In this document: one piece after another, positions 21,790 through 33,268 of the stretch
How the letters are laid out: each line of letters begins with the position of its first letter
How positions within the stretch are numbered: position 1 is the first letter of the stretch
Source: Cinnamomum chago
Lineage: Eukaryota; Streptophyta; Magnoliopsida; Laurales; Lauraceae
Length of the DNA stretch: 64,000 nucleotides
Direction: 5' to 3'
Assembly (NCBI GenBank): GCA_038049695.1
Contig: CP142458.1
Coordinates: 43,617,501 to 43,681,500, forward strand
Notes under the pieces: model-generated
Seen by the model: the letters and a program-made list of their open reading frames with translations, nothing else
The model's database searches: none
Told to the model about the DNA's origin: nothing
Program-made: the position numbers and the translations under genes

Positions 21790-22768
21790 AAGAGTAGGTC
21801 AAACACGACAGTTTGGCAAATGGATAAAACACAATGACAATATGGAAATACATGAATTTACCTCCAAAAACATCTGAACCTGTTTAAATGACAATTTCTC
21901 TAAACAAGATAAAACATTTATTCAAATATGGGTATGCATCATAAAACATGTAAAGGTAACCAAGGGATCGGGAAACAACCAAGGTGGCAACCACACGAAG
22001 CTATGTCCTCTATCACTAAGGTGATAGAGCAATAACTAGGCACTGATCTCAGTCACTCGAGGTGAGGAGAAACAGTGGATCTTATAAATACATATACATA
22101 TACTATACATGACCACTGTAGCGAGCCGGGCATCGAGGACCACAGTAGCAATCTGCGGCATCGGGACAAGACCACGGTAATAACCAGGTAGCAGGATCCA
22201 AACTGCAGCTGGCTGGACAAGAGGGGGATCTCCATGTCGGTGGATCAGACCCACAGGGTTATCCAAGCTTAGTGGTGCCGACTCATAGGTGAAATATAAT
22301 TGAGACATATGCAATTAATCAAGTACAATAAATACACGGGCAAGACGGGGGTACTCAAGGGCACACTATCATTTCATGTGGTGCAATGCAGTTCAAGACA
22401 AGTAGCTATATCAAGTGTAATTCAATGCTTTCGGGAAAACAAGGCACGTAGTATAAATCTCAGGATCGATGAAGTACAGTAAACAATTGACATTTCGGGT
22501 AAAATATCTATTTGAAGTGAATAGGGACTCCGTATGTCAGTCTACTAACAATCTGGTACTCTTTGAGTTTGGGGACATCTCAGACTCCTTATACACTCCG
22601 AATTTTCAAAACCTCAAATGACATCTTCGTGATATGGTTTCTTTCACGAATGGCCTAATACATTGCTTAGCAAATCTCCTTGACATAGAGGGGTTCCCAA
22701 AGAATAGTCCCAATACGTTGAAATATTTAAACCTTGTCCTAAACATAGCCTTGACCCACAAGGCTCAT

Positions 22769-23038
22769 CGCTCGAGCGGACTGGAGAGTTCGCTTGAGCG
22801 AGTAGCTCTCAGGAACGGCTGTCTGGGTGGGTTCGCTCGAGCGAAGTTGAGGTCGCTCGAACAAACTCATTGGGTCGAGCGAAGTTTATAGTGCGTTCGA
22901 ACGAACAACTCTCTCGAACAGGTTCTGGGATGTCCGCTCGAGCGACCAAGGGTACGCTCGAGCAACCAAGCCACTGGAATGCTCCGAACCCTTCTCTGGA
23001 TAGGTCGCTCGAGCGAAGTGTCATGTTCGCTCGAGCGA
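22769..23038. repeat. CGCTCGAGCG palindrome cluster in L3
   Basis: Same arrangement as L1, including the unit missing in L2. Several palindromes carry single changes (for example GCTTGAGC and GCTCGAGCAA). Confidence 0.8.
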
Positions 23039-23622
23039 ACTGTCCAGAAACTGATTCCGGACCATTTCAGCTCCTCTCTATCTCTTCCTTTTACAATCCC
23101 TTTTTAGCCACTTTTATACATCAGATGAGGAGTCTAAAACTCCATTCAAATAACATCAAATCTTTCACCACATCCATCCCATTCTCCTCCATCCATATCA
23201 AATCCAATCACAAGGAAATAAAAAAGGAAACCATTTCACATAAGATATATATTTAGGACAAAACAAGAGGAACTAAATGCTATGAACCAACACATCCTTA
23301 TTACCATAAATGCACCATTAATACTTCCATGAACATTTATTTCAAAACAAGGTACTAAATAGGCAAAACATAGGCATGAGTGGAAATACCAAAACCATTG
23401 AAAACTTATAAAATTCAAATCATCAACTTGCCTTAAGTCTCTATTCAAGAAAATCAAGCTCTAACAATCTTCCAAGACAATGGTCCAAGCTACAAGGCAA
23501 AAACCCCAAAATAAAACCCTAAAAGAGTCAAAACATAGAATAGGAAGAAAGAAGCTTCAATAACAAAGATGGAGATTCCCTTAAGCTAGGAGAACACAAT
23601 TCTAGAAGAAGGGAAGGGTTAC

Positions 23623-23808
23623 TTACTTGTAAGGTCCTCTAATGGACATGGTGAGCTCAAAGGGAGTCTTGTAATGGAGGGTTTTCTCTAGCAATGGTAC
23701 CAATAGAGAGCTATGGTGATGAGGAAGAAGGTGATGATCTCCTCCTCTCAATTTGTGCAAGGTTGGTGGTGAGTTTGGTGATGGAAAGCAAGAGCAAGAA
23801 GAAGGCAA
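23623..23808 (-). other. Candidate first-exon frame in L3
   Basis: Homologue of 15275-15460, starting MPSSCSCFPSP and ending in the donor ACAA|GTAAGTAA (23619-23626). Same phase as L2, so not in phase with the mini-frame acceptor. It would be the leader exon for element A if the acceptor at 21118 is used. Confidence 0.15.
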
Positions 23809-24380
23809 TGGAAAACCCTAGATTCACTCTCTTGTGCTGGAAAAAGGAAATGGAAGGGAAAGGGGTCTCCTTATAAACAAGTGGGGAGTGGGCTCCACTA
23901 CTAACAATCTAATTGGGCTGAAAACATGGCTTTCGGGGCTTCTAATGGATTCGACCAAGAAGAGGAAAGTGATCTTCGAAATATCTAGTTTTCAAAAAGT
24001 ATATGTTTCGTGGGTTTCGGGAATATCAAGTTTTGGGTACAGATTTTGTGCACAATGACTGTTTTGCCCTCAAGGCTATGAAATAGGGTTTCGGGGATCT
24101 CGAACAAGGACGGGATCGACATAAAAGTTGTAGGGATTAACAATACCAATAAGATGAGATTGAAACAATGAATGCAAAATCTCCGATAAATCCTCAAGTG
24201 CATGCAAGGTCATAAAAAGGAACCCCCAAAGGGTCCCACTAACACAAGACAATCGAAATTCCCCAAAAACTATTTCAAAAGCTATTCCAAACCCAACTTA
24301 GCCAAACTCATTAATCAAGCTTAGAACTAACACACGGCTTAATTAGTACTAATCGAGTTCTCTCGGGTCGGGGTCTTACA

Positions 24381-24684
24381 GCTATGAAGTCGGGTTTCGG
24401 GAACTCAAACGGGGACGGGATCAACATGAAAGTTGTATGGAATAACAATACCAATAAAATGAGATTAAAACAATGAATGCAAAATCTACGATAAATCCTC
24501 AAGCGCATGCATGGTCATAAGAAGGAACCCTCGAAGGGCCCCACTATCACAAAGCAATAAAAATTCCCCAAAACTATTTCAAAAGCTAGTCCAAACCGAA
24601 CTTAGCCAAAATCACTAATCCAGCTTAGAACTAACACACGGCTTAATTAGTACTAATCGAGTTCACTTGGTTCGGGGTCTTACA
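24381..24684 (-). mobile_element. T2: 5' end segment of the alpha LTR of element B
   Basis: Starts with GCTAT after L3 and ends GGGGTCTTACA next to the purine tract of B (24685-24699). It is the near-twin of T1. The matching remainder of this LTR, past the insertion point, is not found next to L3 but only at 10156-12939. Confidence 0.8.
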
Positions 24685-24695
24685 TCCTCCACCCC

Positions 24696-27507
24696 TTAGG
24701 GCATTTGGTCCTCCAAATGAAATATAAAACTCACCTTTGGTAAAAGATGTGGATAGTTCTTCTGAACTTGATCTCGTAATTCCCATGTGGCCTCTTTCGG
24801 TTCATGATTCTCCCATAGAACCTTTACCCACTGAATAGTCCGTGTCCTCAACTCTTGTTCCTTCATATCAATAATCTGAACGGGCTTCTCAACGTAGGTA
24901 GCATCCTCTCGAATCCCCAATGGCTCATGCTGGAGTACATGTGAAGGATCGGGGACATACTTCTTCAACATAGACACATGGAAAACGTTGTGTACGCCGG
25001 ATAGCTCAGGTGGTAAGGCTAACCTATAAGCGACATCACCAATCTTGCTCACAATGTCATATGGTCCAATGTATCTCCGTGATAGCTTGCCCTTCTGTCC
25101 AAATCTCAATGTTCCTCTCCTTGGTAAATCCCTCCTATGAGAATCTACATAGCTTTTTTGTCTACTCCGGGCTACTTTCAGACGTTCTTGGATCAACTTC
25201 ACTTTGTCGCTGGTTTCACTTACTATCGTCGGCCCATGGAAACTGCGAACTCCAACTTCCTCCCAACAAACCGGTGTCCTACACCTTCTGCCATACAAAG
25301 CCTCAAAAGGAGCCATTCCAATGCTCGAGTGGTAACTGTTGTTGTAAGCATTCTCACACAATAGTAGAGTCTCGTCCCATTGTGTCTTGATATCTAACAG
25401 ACAAGCACGGAGCATATCCTCAAGAGTCTGAATTGTTCTCTCTGATTGACCATCTGTCTGCGGGTGATAGGCTGTACTAAACTGTAGTTTCATACCCATA
25501 GACTCATGTAGCGTCTTCCAAAACCTCGAGACAAATCTGCTGTCTCTGTCAAATGTGATAGAAACTGGCTACCCATGTCGACCGACGATCTTGCTGACAA
25601 ACAACTCTGCTAAAGGTAGCATGTGCATCTTCTTCCCTGTCTTCATAGCAATGAAATGCGCTGACTTGGTGAGTCGGTCCATAATGACCCATATCGCATC
25701 GTTGCCTCTGTTAGTCCTTGGTAGTCCTGAAATAAAGTCCATGGTAATGTGCTCCCATTTCCATTTCTGGATCTCTAACGGTTGTAACAATCCTGGAGGC
25801 CTCTGATGTTCTGCCTTTATCAACTGACAAGTCATACAACGGGAGACAAACGCTGCAATTTCTCTCTTCATATTGTTCCACCAAAATCTGCCCTTCAAGT
25901 TCTGATACATCTTCATGCTGCCTGGATGCATAGAGTACTTTGTACTGTGAGCTTCGGTCATGATATCATTCCTCAAGTCTTCAATATTTGGCACGCATAG
26001 ACGGTCACGGTAGTACAAAACTCTATCAACAAAACGGAAGTCAGGACGTTCTGTTATATGCTCTGAAATCTTGGCCAACTCTGGATCTTGCAACTGACTA
26101 TCCTTGATCTTCTGAATGAAAGAAGGTTCTGACACTGTCATGTTAGCTAACAAAACACCCTTCCTTAGTGGCTGTAGATCTAAACTCAACTCTTCAAATT
26201 GCTCAAAGATACAAGTGCCACTTAGGTTTGCCAAGCCTACTGATTTTCTGCACAAGGCATCGGCAACTATATTAGCTTTCCCCGGGTGGTACTTGATTGG
26301 GAAATCATAGTCCTTGATATATTCCATCCATCTTCTCTGCCTCATGTTCAATTCCTTCTGAGAAAACAAGTATTGTAAGCTGCGGTGATCGGAGTGGACT
26401 TCGAACTTCTCTCCACAAAGGTAATGTCTCCAAATTTTCAAAGCGAAAACAACCGCTGCTAACTCAAGATCATGGGTGGCATAGCTCTTCTTGTGATCTT
26501 TCAACTGTCGATATCCATAAGCAATCACTTTTCCTTCTTGCATCAACACACAACCAAGTCCAACATTCGAAGCAACGGTAAAAATGGTAAAACCATCGCT
26601 CCCAGATGGTAAAGTAAGGACTGGTGCTGTAGTCAATCTCTTCTTTAGCTCTTGGAAACTATCTTCACACTGTTCTGTCCACACATATGGCACATTCTTC
26701 CTTGCCAACTTCGTCAAAGGTGACGCAATCGACGAAAATCCCTGCACAAACCTCCTATAATAACCTGCTAAACCCAGAAAACTTCTGATTTCTGTTACAT
26801 TCTTCGGTCTTTCCCAACTTGTAACTGCTTCAATCTTAGACGGATCCACTGACAATCCTTCTTTGGAGATGATGTGCCCAAAAATGCTACTTGTTCCAAC
26901 CAAAATTTACACTTGTTGAGCTTCGCATATAGCTGATTCTCTCTCAAGAGTTGCAGTGCTATCCTCAAGTTCTCTGGTCTTGGAGTATACCAAAATGTCA
27001 TCTATGAACACTACAACAAACTGATCCAAATACTCTGCAAATATCTTGTTCATCAACGCCATGAACACTGCCGGCGCATTAGTCAACCCAAATGGCATCA
27101 CTAGGAACTCATAGTGGCCATATATTGTCCGGAAAGCTGTTTTCAACACATCTGATTCTCTAACTCTCAGTTGATGGTAACCAGATCTCAAATCAATCTT
27201 CAAAAAGTATGATGCACCTTGTAACTGATCAAACAATTCATCTATTCTTGGCAATGGGTATTTGTTCTTGGTGGTCATTTGGTTTAATCTTCTGTAATCT
27301 ATACACATTCTCATCGAACCATCCGTCTTCTTGACAAATAAAACTGGAGCTCCCCATGGTGAAATGCTCGGTCTCACAAAACCTTTGTCTAACAATTCTT
27401 GCAACTGAGTCTTCAACCTCCCAACTCTGCTGGAGCCATTCTATATGGTGCAATAGATATCGGAGCGGTCCCTGGTAACAACTCAATAGTGAAATCAATC
27501 TCTCTGA
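24696..27507 (-). pseudogene. pol: Element B pol (RT, RNaseH, integrase, chromodomain), degenerate and truncated
   Basis: A second copy of the A-type pol, reading from RT at 27500 to the chromodomain near 24700. [11 protein letters not shown], the intact integrase HHCC start ([12 protein letters not shown]) and the DDE region are recognisable. Breaks: one-base deletions near 27417 and 26880, a small deletion near 26970 after [13 protein letters not shown], a TAG in place of CAG at about 25570 (HG*PVS), and a 39-bp deletion near 25128 removing the segment before RGTLRFGQ. The sequence ends at 27507, where array LTR sequence begins; gag, PBS and the 5' LTR of B are absent. Confidence 0.85.
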
Positions 27508-28062
27508 GGGTCCTCACATGTGCTTGATAGGCTTTGTGTTCGTACCTTAGTTTGATATAATGAATATCACCGTGTACTCGTTTTGAAGTTTAGTACAAGC
27601 TAGTTTTGAAAATGTGTTCCAAGAAAAAGGGGATCACTTCCTAAGCGTGTTATGCATATTAATTATGCACGTGCTAGTCGTGTTCATCGTGTTTCGTTAA
27701 GTGATTTCTCCCTTTTTCTTATCTCGACATGTTTAGACCGTGTTTCGCGTGTTTTGTGCATTCATGAATTAAGTAAACACCACTGAGCTTAGACTGCCCT
27801 TTCAGTCTGATCCACTGCCTGGGGGTCTTTAAACATGTGGACTGTCTGCAGACTAGTCGTGTATTTATTACACATCGTGCGTGTCCGGTTCCGCGGCCGG
27901 AATTCCCGTCTTTGTGGGAAATCGTGTCGTGCTTATATTATGTATATCGTGCTTGTCGTGCGTGCTTGCTCTTTTCATTATATAAATGATAGAGAAAGGA
28001 TGGGCTCTTTGTGGATTGTAACTATTCATGATATATTATGTATTCTTGCTAGTTTGTTTTGG

Positions 28063-28140
28063 TATCTCAGCTTTGTTCGTATTCTTGAAAATGTATCTCA
28101 GCTTTGTTCGTATTCTTAAAAATGTATCTCAGCTTTGATA
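28063..28140 (+). repeat. 31-bp tandem repeat in the array LTR
   Basis: TATCTCAGCTTTG starts at 28063, 28094 and 28125, giving about 2.5 units. LTR D has a single related TCAGCTTTG...GTA segment at the same place, so this is an expansion specific to the array family. It recurs in every array LTR. Confidence 0.8.
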
Positions 28141-28246
28141 GTATTTCATACCAAAGATTTGCTTACATGTTTTCTCTAAATGTTATTGTTCATGTTCATG
28201 CCTACATTGATTACCTGCCAAACCGTCGTGTTTGACCCTTGTTTAT

Positions 28247-28348
28247 TGGTGCCCAGGTGCAGGAGACGTTGCCTTTGAGGAGGAGCGTCAGGAGGAGGCT
28301 TGTGAGCCAACTCCCGTGAGAGAGTGGCAGCCCGACGATGTCATTTAG
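28247..28348 (+). CDS. Conserved LTR mini-frame, array LTR0
   Basis: 33 codons and a stop: W-C-P-G, G-D-V-A-F-E-E-E-R-Q-E-E-A, E-P, E-W-Q-P-D-D-V-I. It differs from the D copy at few positions (for example Cys for Leu, Thr for Pro, Ile for Asn before the stop). TGCCCAG|GT is kept. Confidence 0.4.
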   Translation, partial: WCPGAGDVAFEEERQEEACEPTPVREWQPDDVI

Positions 28349-28721
28349 ATGTCGGTCTGGTTCTCGAGTTTCGTCACCTTTAGTCTTGGGGTTTCTTTTG
28401 GTTATTTTGAGATTGTATTGACCTTTATTGGTCTCTTATGGGTTGTACTAAACTTAACTTACTTTCGTGTTAAACTTATAACTTGAACTATGTTTGGGAA
28501 TGCCATGATAACTCTTTTCTTTGATGCTATGTCTTGTTATTAAATGTTATAGCACTTAAAGATTTGATTGTGCTTATCGTGATGTGTTTTGCTACACGCT
28601 TCCGCAATCGTGTACGTGTGAGTCAGATTCCGCGTGTCTTTGGGAATCCTCACCGCGGGAACCTGTGGGAAAATAATGAACCATTAAGCAATTAACAACA
28701 CCGAATGCAATGCAACACTCG

Positions 28722-28753
28722 TCGCGGGCCCGGGATCCGTTCCGGGGTCGCGA
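28722..28753. repeat. Terminal hairpin of the array LTR
   Basis: TCGCGGGCCCGGGA and TCCGGGGTCGCGA pair across a short loop, ending two bases before the LTR end. Together with TGTTAGACCCCG at the other LTR end it also forms an extended imperfect terminal inverted repeat (GACCCCG on both sides). Confidence 0.65.
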
Positions 28754-28759
28754 CAGGAC

Positions 28760-28771
28760 TGGTATCAGAGC
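28760..28771 (+). other. Primer binding site, array unit 1
   Basis: TGGTATCAGAGC is a perfect iMet-type PBS, four bases after the LTR end. Identical sites are at 34980, 41200, 47420, 53640 and 59848. Confidence 0.95.
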
Positions 28772-28891
28772 GAGACATGTTTCAGGCAATTAAAAGAAAC
28801 TAGAAAGATCTTAGGAACGTGGCGAGGATTCGTGAGTTCGATAGACTCGTTGGTATAGGACCTTAGAAACCCTTGTACCATGTTTATTGTG

Positions 28892-28919
28892 TACTAACAC
28901 CTCGTTTTACAGTATCATG
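28892..28919 (+). other. Branch-point/acceptor signal and residual gag start, unit 1
   Basis: TACTAAC (28892-28898), a short pyrimidine tract and CAG (28910-28912) make a textbook-like 3' splice site, followed by the old gag ATG at 28917. That ATG is now out of frame with the pol ATG at 28925 and would give only about 20 codons. It repeats in all units. Confidence 0.5.
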
Positions 28920-28924
28920 CCACC

Positions 28925-31900
28925 ATGGATTGTTTTAGTAAGACCATCACATTCAGATTCCAAGGACCACAGGCAGAGTTGATATTTCAGGGGAACAGGA
29001 GGAAATCTCAGGCAGGATTTATTTCAGTGTTGAAGGCAAGCAGATTAGTGCAGAGTGGATGTCAGGCATTTATTGCGTTTATCACGGAGGAGAAACAGTC
29101 CCAAGGGGTGGAGGATATCCCCATTGTGTGTGAATTTCCGGATGTTTTTCCAGAAGAAATCCCGGGCTTACCACCAATTAGAGAAGTTGAGTTTACAATT
29201 GAACTCCTTCCAGGGACAACTCCGATCTCGATTGCACCATACAGGATGGCTCCAGCAGAAATGGGTGAGCTAAAGCTTCAATTGCAGGATTTGTTGAGCA
29301 AAGGTTTTATTAGACCAAGTGTTTCACCGTGGGGAGCACCGGTGTTATTTGTGAAGAAGAAGGATGGAAGCTTGAGAATGTGCATAGACTACAGGAAGTT
29401 GAACCATGTGACAGTGAAGAACAAGTATCCTTTGCCAAGGATAGATGAATTGTTTGATCAATTACAAGGAGCAGCCTATTTTTCCAAGGTAGACTTGAGG
29501 TCAGGGTACCATCAGTTGAGAGTTAGAGACTCAGATGTCCAGAAGACAGCCTTTAGAACAAGATATGGGCACTATGAGTTCTTAGTGATGCCCTTTGGTT
29601 TGACAAATGCACCAGCAGTCTTTATGGCTTTGATGAACAAGGTCTTTGCACCATATTTGGATCACTCTACGGTAGTGTTTATTGATGATGTTCTGGTATA
29701 TTCCAAGAGTAAGAAGGAACATGAGGAACATTTGAGGACAGCGTTGCAGCTCTTGAGGGACAACCAGCTATATGCGAAACTCAGTAAGTGTGAATTCTGG
29801 TTAGAGCAAGTTGCTTTTCTAGGCCACATCATCTCCAGCGAAGGTTTAGCAGTTGATCCAGCGAAGATAGAGGCAGTTGTTAGTTGGGTGAGGCCAAGCA
29901 GTGTGACAGAAATTAGAAGCTTTTTGGGTTTAGCAGGCTATTACAGAAGATTTGTCCAAGGTTTTTCGTCCATCGCAGCCCCTTTGACGAAATTGACTAG
30001 GAAGAATGTTCCATTTGTGTGGACTGATCAGTGTGAAACCAGTTTCCAAGAGTTGAAGGGAAGGTTAACCACAGCCCCAATCCTTACATTACCCTCGAGC
30101 AACGACGGATTTATTGTTTATACAGATGCTTCGAATGTGGGACTGGGTTGTGTATTGATGCAGGATGGCAAGGTGATTGCCTATGGCTCGAGGCAGTTGA
30201 AGGACCATGAGAAGAATTATGCGACTCACGACTTGGAGTTGGCAGCAGTTGTTTTCGCATTGAAGATGTGGAGACACTATCTCTACGGAGAGAAATTTGA
30301 GGTCCATTCAGATCACAGAAGTTTGCAATATTTGTTCTCACAGAAGGATTTGAACATGAGGCAGAGAAGGTGGATGGAGTATATCAAAGATTATGACTTC
30401 CCAATCAAGTATCATCCAGGCAAAGTGAATGTGGTAGCAGATGCGTTGAGCAGAAAATCAGTAGTCATGGCTAATTTGAGAGGAATGGGTGTCTTACAGC
30501 AGTTCGAAGAGTTGGGTGTAGAGGTACAAACCCTTAGATTGGGTGCGATGTTAGCGAATATGACAGTGTCAGAACCTACCTTCATCCAGAAGATCAAGGA
30601 AAATCAGTTGCGAGACCCAGACTTGGCTAAGATAGTGGAAGTTATTGCAGAACGTCCAGACTTCAAGATGGTGAATGGGATATTGTATTTTCGTGACCGG
30701 TTATGTGTGCCAAATGTGGATGATTTGAAGGATGAGATAATGAATGAAGCTCACAGCACGAGATATTCTATGCATCCGGGTAGCACGAAGATGTACCACA
30801 ATTTGAAGAATCGGTTTTGGTGGAACAACATGAAGAGAGAGATAGCAGCTTTTGTGTCTCGTTGTCTAACTTGTCAGTTGATCAAGGCAGAGCATCAGAA
30901 GCCTCCAGGTTTGTTACAGCCTTTGGAGATTCCGGAGTGGAAATGGGAGCACATTACCATGGATTTCGTCTCCGGTTTGCCTAATACTAAGAAGGGAAAT
31001 AATGCAATTTGGATCATTGTAGATCGTCTGACAAAGTCTGCTCACTTCATTCCGATGAAGACCGGGAATATGATGCATATGGCACCACTTGCGAAGTTAT
31101 TTGTTGATGAGATTGTTAGTAAACATGGTCAACCCGTCTCCATTACTTCAGATAGAGACAGTAGATTTGTTTCAAAGTTTTGGAAAACTCTTCATGAGTC
31201 GATGGGTACCAAGCTCCAGTTCAGCACAGCTTATCATCCTCAGACCGATGGTCAGTCAGAAAGGACGATACAGACTCTCGAAGACATGTTGCGTGCTTGT
31301 GTATTGGATTTCAAGGTTCAGTGGGATGAATGCCTACCGCTTTGTGAATTTGCCTATAACAATAGTTACCACTCTAGCATCGGTATGGCACCTTTCGAAG
31401 CACTCTATGGTAGAAGATGCAGAACTCCGGTTTGCTGGGAAGAAGTCGGTGAACGTAGTTTCCATGGACCGACGATAGTTGGAGAGACAAGTGACAAGGT
31501 TAAGTTGATTCAGGAAAGGTTGAAGATTGCCCGAAGTAGGCAGAAGAGTTATGCAGACACTCGCAGAAGAGAATTGCAGTTTCAAGTGGGTGACAAGGTG
31601 TTTTTGAAAGTCTCACCAACTAGGGGAACTTTGAGATTTGGACAGAAGGGCAAGTTGTCCAGGAGATTTATTGGTCCACATGAGATTTTGAGCAAGATTG
31701 GAGATGTTGCTTATAGACTGGCGTTACCGCCGGGATTCTCCGGGGTACACAATGTTTTTCATGTTTCTATGCTCAAGAAGTATGTCTCTAGTCCTGCACA
31801 CATTCTACAACATGAGCCTTTAGAGATTCGGGAAGATGCCTCGTATGTGGGAAGACCGATCAAGATCATTGACACCAAAGAGCAAGAATTGAGAAAACGG

Positions 31901-32017
31901 ACTATTCATTGGGTCAAGGTACTTTGGGAAAATCACGAACCAGAGGAAGCCACCTGGGAATTGAGAGAGCAAGTGCAGAGGAAGTATCCACAGCTTTTAC
32001 CAGAGGTAATTGTTTGA
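28925..32017 (+). CDS. pol: Array unit 1 pol: RT-RNaseH-integrase-chromodomain, no gag or protease core
   Basis: 1030 codons, open throughout. Residues 1-60 are the tail of protease. RT has D190 and D254-D255 (FIDDVLVYS). RNaseH has D401, E438, D463 and D506. Integrase has HHCC (H610, H617, C647, C650) and D680, D743, E779. The GPY/F motif is near 917, and a chromodomain at about 974-1025 is thought in this family to direct integration to heterochromatin. The start has the strong context GCCACCATGG. Unit 1 is the most divergent: T99, S305, H919 (GPH instead of GPY), G937 and G976 are unique to it. It lies at the array edge and has a truncated upstream LTR. Confidence 0.9.
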   Translation: MDCFSKTITFRFQGPQAELIFQGNRRKSQAGFISVLKASRLVQSGCQAFIAFITEEKQSQGVEDIPIVCEFPDVFPEEIPGLPPIREVEFTIELLPGTTPISIAPYRMAPAEMGELKLQLQDLLSKGFIRPSVSPWGAPVLFVKKKDGSLRMCIDYRKLNHVTVKNKYPLPRIDELFDQLQGAAYFSKVDLRSGYHQLRVRDSDVQKTAFRTRYGHYEFLVMPFGLTNAPAVFMALMNKVFAPYLDHSTVVFIDDVLVYSKSKKEHEEHLRTALQLLRDNQLYAKLSKCEFWLEQVAFLGHIISSEGLAVDPAKIEAVVSWVRPSSVTEIRSFLGLAGYYRRFVQGFSSIAAPLTKLTRKNVPFVWTDQCETSFQELKGRLTTAPILTLPSSNDGFIVYTDASNVGLGCVLMQDGKVIAYGSRQLKDHEKNYATHDLELAAVVFALKMWRHYLYGEKFEVHSDHRSLQYLFSQKDLNMRQRRWMEYIKDYDFPIKYHPGKVNVVADALSRKSVVMANLRGMGVLQQFEELGVEVQTLRLGAMLANMTVSEPTFIQKIKENQLRDPDLAKIVEVIAERPDFKMVNGILYFRDRLCVPNVDDLKDEIMNEAHSTRYSMHPGSTKMYHNLKNRFWWNNMKREIAAFVSRCLTCQLIKAEHQKPPGLLQPLEIPEWKWEHITMDFVSGLPNTKKGNNAIWIIVDRLTKSAHFIPMKTGNMMHMAPLAKLFVDEIVSKHGQPVSITSDRDSRFVSKFWKTLHESMGTKLQFSTAYHPQTDGQSERTIQTLEDMLRACVLDFKVQWDECLPLCEFAYNNSYHSSIGMAPFEALYGRRCRTPVCWEEVGERSFHGPTIVGETSDKVKLIQERLKIARSRQKSYADTRRRELQFQVGDKVFLKVSPTRGTLRFGQKGKLSRRFIGPHEILSKIGDVAYRLALPPGFSGVHNVFHVSMLKKYVSSPAHILQHEPLEIREDASYVGRPIKIIDTKEQELRKRTIHWVKVLWENHEPEEATWELREQVQRKYPQLLPEVIV

Positions 32018-32040
32018 TTTATTTGGTGGACCAAATATCC

Positions 32041-32054
32041 TAAGGGGTGGAGGA
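32041..32054 (+). other. Polypurine tract, array unit 1
   Basis: TAAGGGGTGGAGGA is immediately followed by the LTR start TGTTAGACCCCG at 32055. Repeated before every array LTR. Confidence 0.9.
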
Positions 32055-33268
32055 TGTTAGACCCCGACCCAGACCAATTCGATTAGTGTGCGATTAGTGT
32101 GTGTTTAGTCCTAAGTGAGTTTAGTGGTTGTTGGGATAGAAATGATTAGTTTAGTCTTGGACATAGCTTTGGGAAATTTGAGAACGTTTAGTATAAATTA
32201 GACACACTCAGGAAGGCCTGAGTACACGTGTAAGCTTGGGAAGATCGTGTCGTTTTCCGTGTGAGTGTGATTTTGATTTCATTTAAATGATCTTTTTATG
32301 TGTTACAACTTTCGTTTTAAGGCCATTCATGTTTGAAGCCCAAAAGTACATGTTTCGGCCCAAAGAGGGTAAAATTGTCTTTCTTGCATAAATCTGGACA
32401 CAATTTTCGAGATCTCATAAACATGTCAAAAATATACTTTTTGGAAACTAGATATTTCGACGATCGTTTTATCCTTCTTCGTCGAACTCATCCGAGGCCC
32501 ACAAGATCATGTTTTAGCCATTTCAAGTTCAGGTCACATGGGGCCCATGAGTCATCACTTAATCCCCCTTTCCCTCTTCTTCCACTCACTTTACCAAATC
32601 TCTGCAATTTCTAAATCTAGGGCAAGGAAAACCTCTTTTCTTCTCCATCTTCCCCATCTTGTTTGATCTAGCTAGGGAGCTTCAAAGAAGATTCTAAGAC
32701 CACCATTTTCTTCATCCCCTTGCAAGCTCTCCATTGATGCAAGTTTCTTGAGTTTCTAAGTTGGGCAAGAACTTCATTTCCTCTCTTCTCTCTTGTTTGA
32801 CCTTCTCTAGGTAAGAGCTTCCACTCATGTCTTTCATAGAGTTATTTTGGTTCCTCAAGATTATGTTTTTCATGTTTGCAAACCCTTTTGTTAAAATGGG
32901 TTCTTTGGTTCCATTTTTGAGTGAGTTTGTGTGTTTTCTCTTGGGTTTTCTTGTAGTGTTGGCTTAGCTTTTGAGTGAAGTGCTTGGAGAGGATTATTAG
33001 CATTTGGGCAAGGCAAGTAATCTCTATAGGACCATTGTGCATGTATATTTTAAGCTACATTGTTGTTTTCGGAAATTTTGCATATGAAAATGTTTATAAG
33101 CTTCATGATCATGTTTTCCTTGGATTGGATGTTTGGGATTGTGAGAAATGTGTATTTTATCCCTTGGAGAGCATGGAGGCTCAGGGAGTGCAGGTGGAAT
33201 GAAAAACAAGAAGAAGAGAAGAAGGAAATGTGGAAAATCTGCACTGAACTGTACTTCCCGTGCAGTTT

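Larger units (their letters stand above)
21274..24380 (-). mobile_element. LTR L3 (subtype beta), 5' LTR of element A
   Basis: A complete 3107-bp LTR, ending GGGGTCGCGACA next to the PBS of A. On its other side it is followed by GCTAT and the alpha segment T2. Its sequence is beta-type from end to end, close to L2. It is thus the 5' LTR of A and at the same time sits, with the GCTAT junction, inside what looks like the 3' LTR of element B. Confidence 0.85.
27508..28755 (+). mobile_element. Array LTR0, 3' part only
   Basis: Equivalent to 33728-34975 of LTR1. The first 1673 bp, including promoter, donor site and palindrome cluster, are lost at the junction with element B. It therefore could not promote transcription of unit 1 by itself. 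Confidence 0.9.

Noticed and set aside
12945-24380. Element A as a single clean insertion with GCTAT on both sides
   Set aside because: It would leave T1, between the purine tract of A and L2, unexplained.
27835-28119. 94-codon frame beginning MWTVC in the array LTR, with an 83-codon relative at 5515 in LTR D
   Set aside because: The two LTRs are similar at nucleotide level throughout this stretch, the frames end differently, and the minus-strand LTRs have no counterpart. I see no protein-level conservation.
28592-28789. Minus-strand 65-codon frame across the LTR end and PBS
   Set aside because: It spans the LTR/internal junction and the hairpin, and is a shadow of cis signals.
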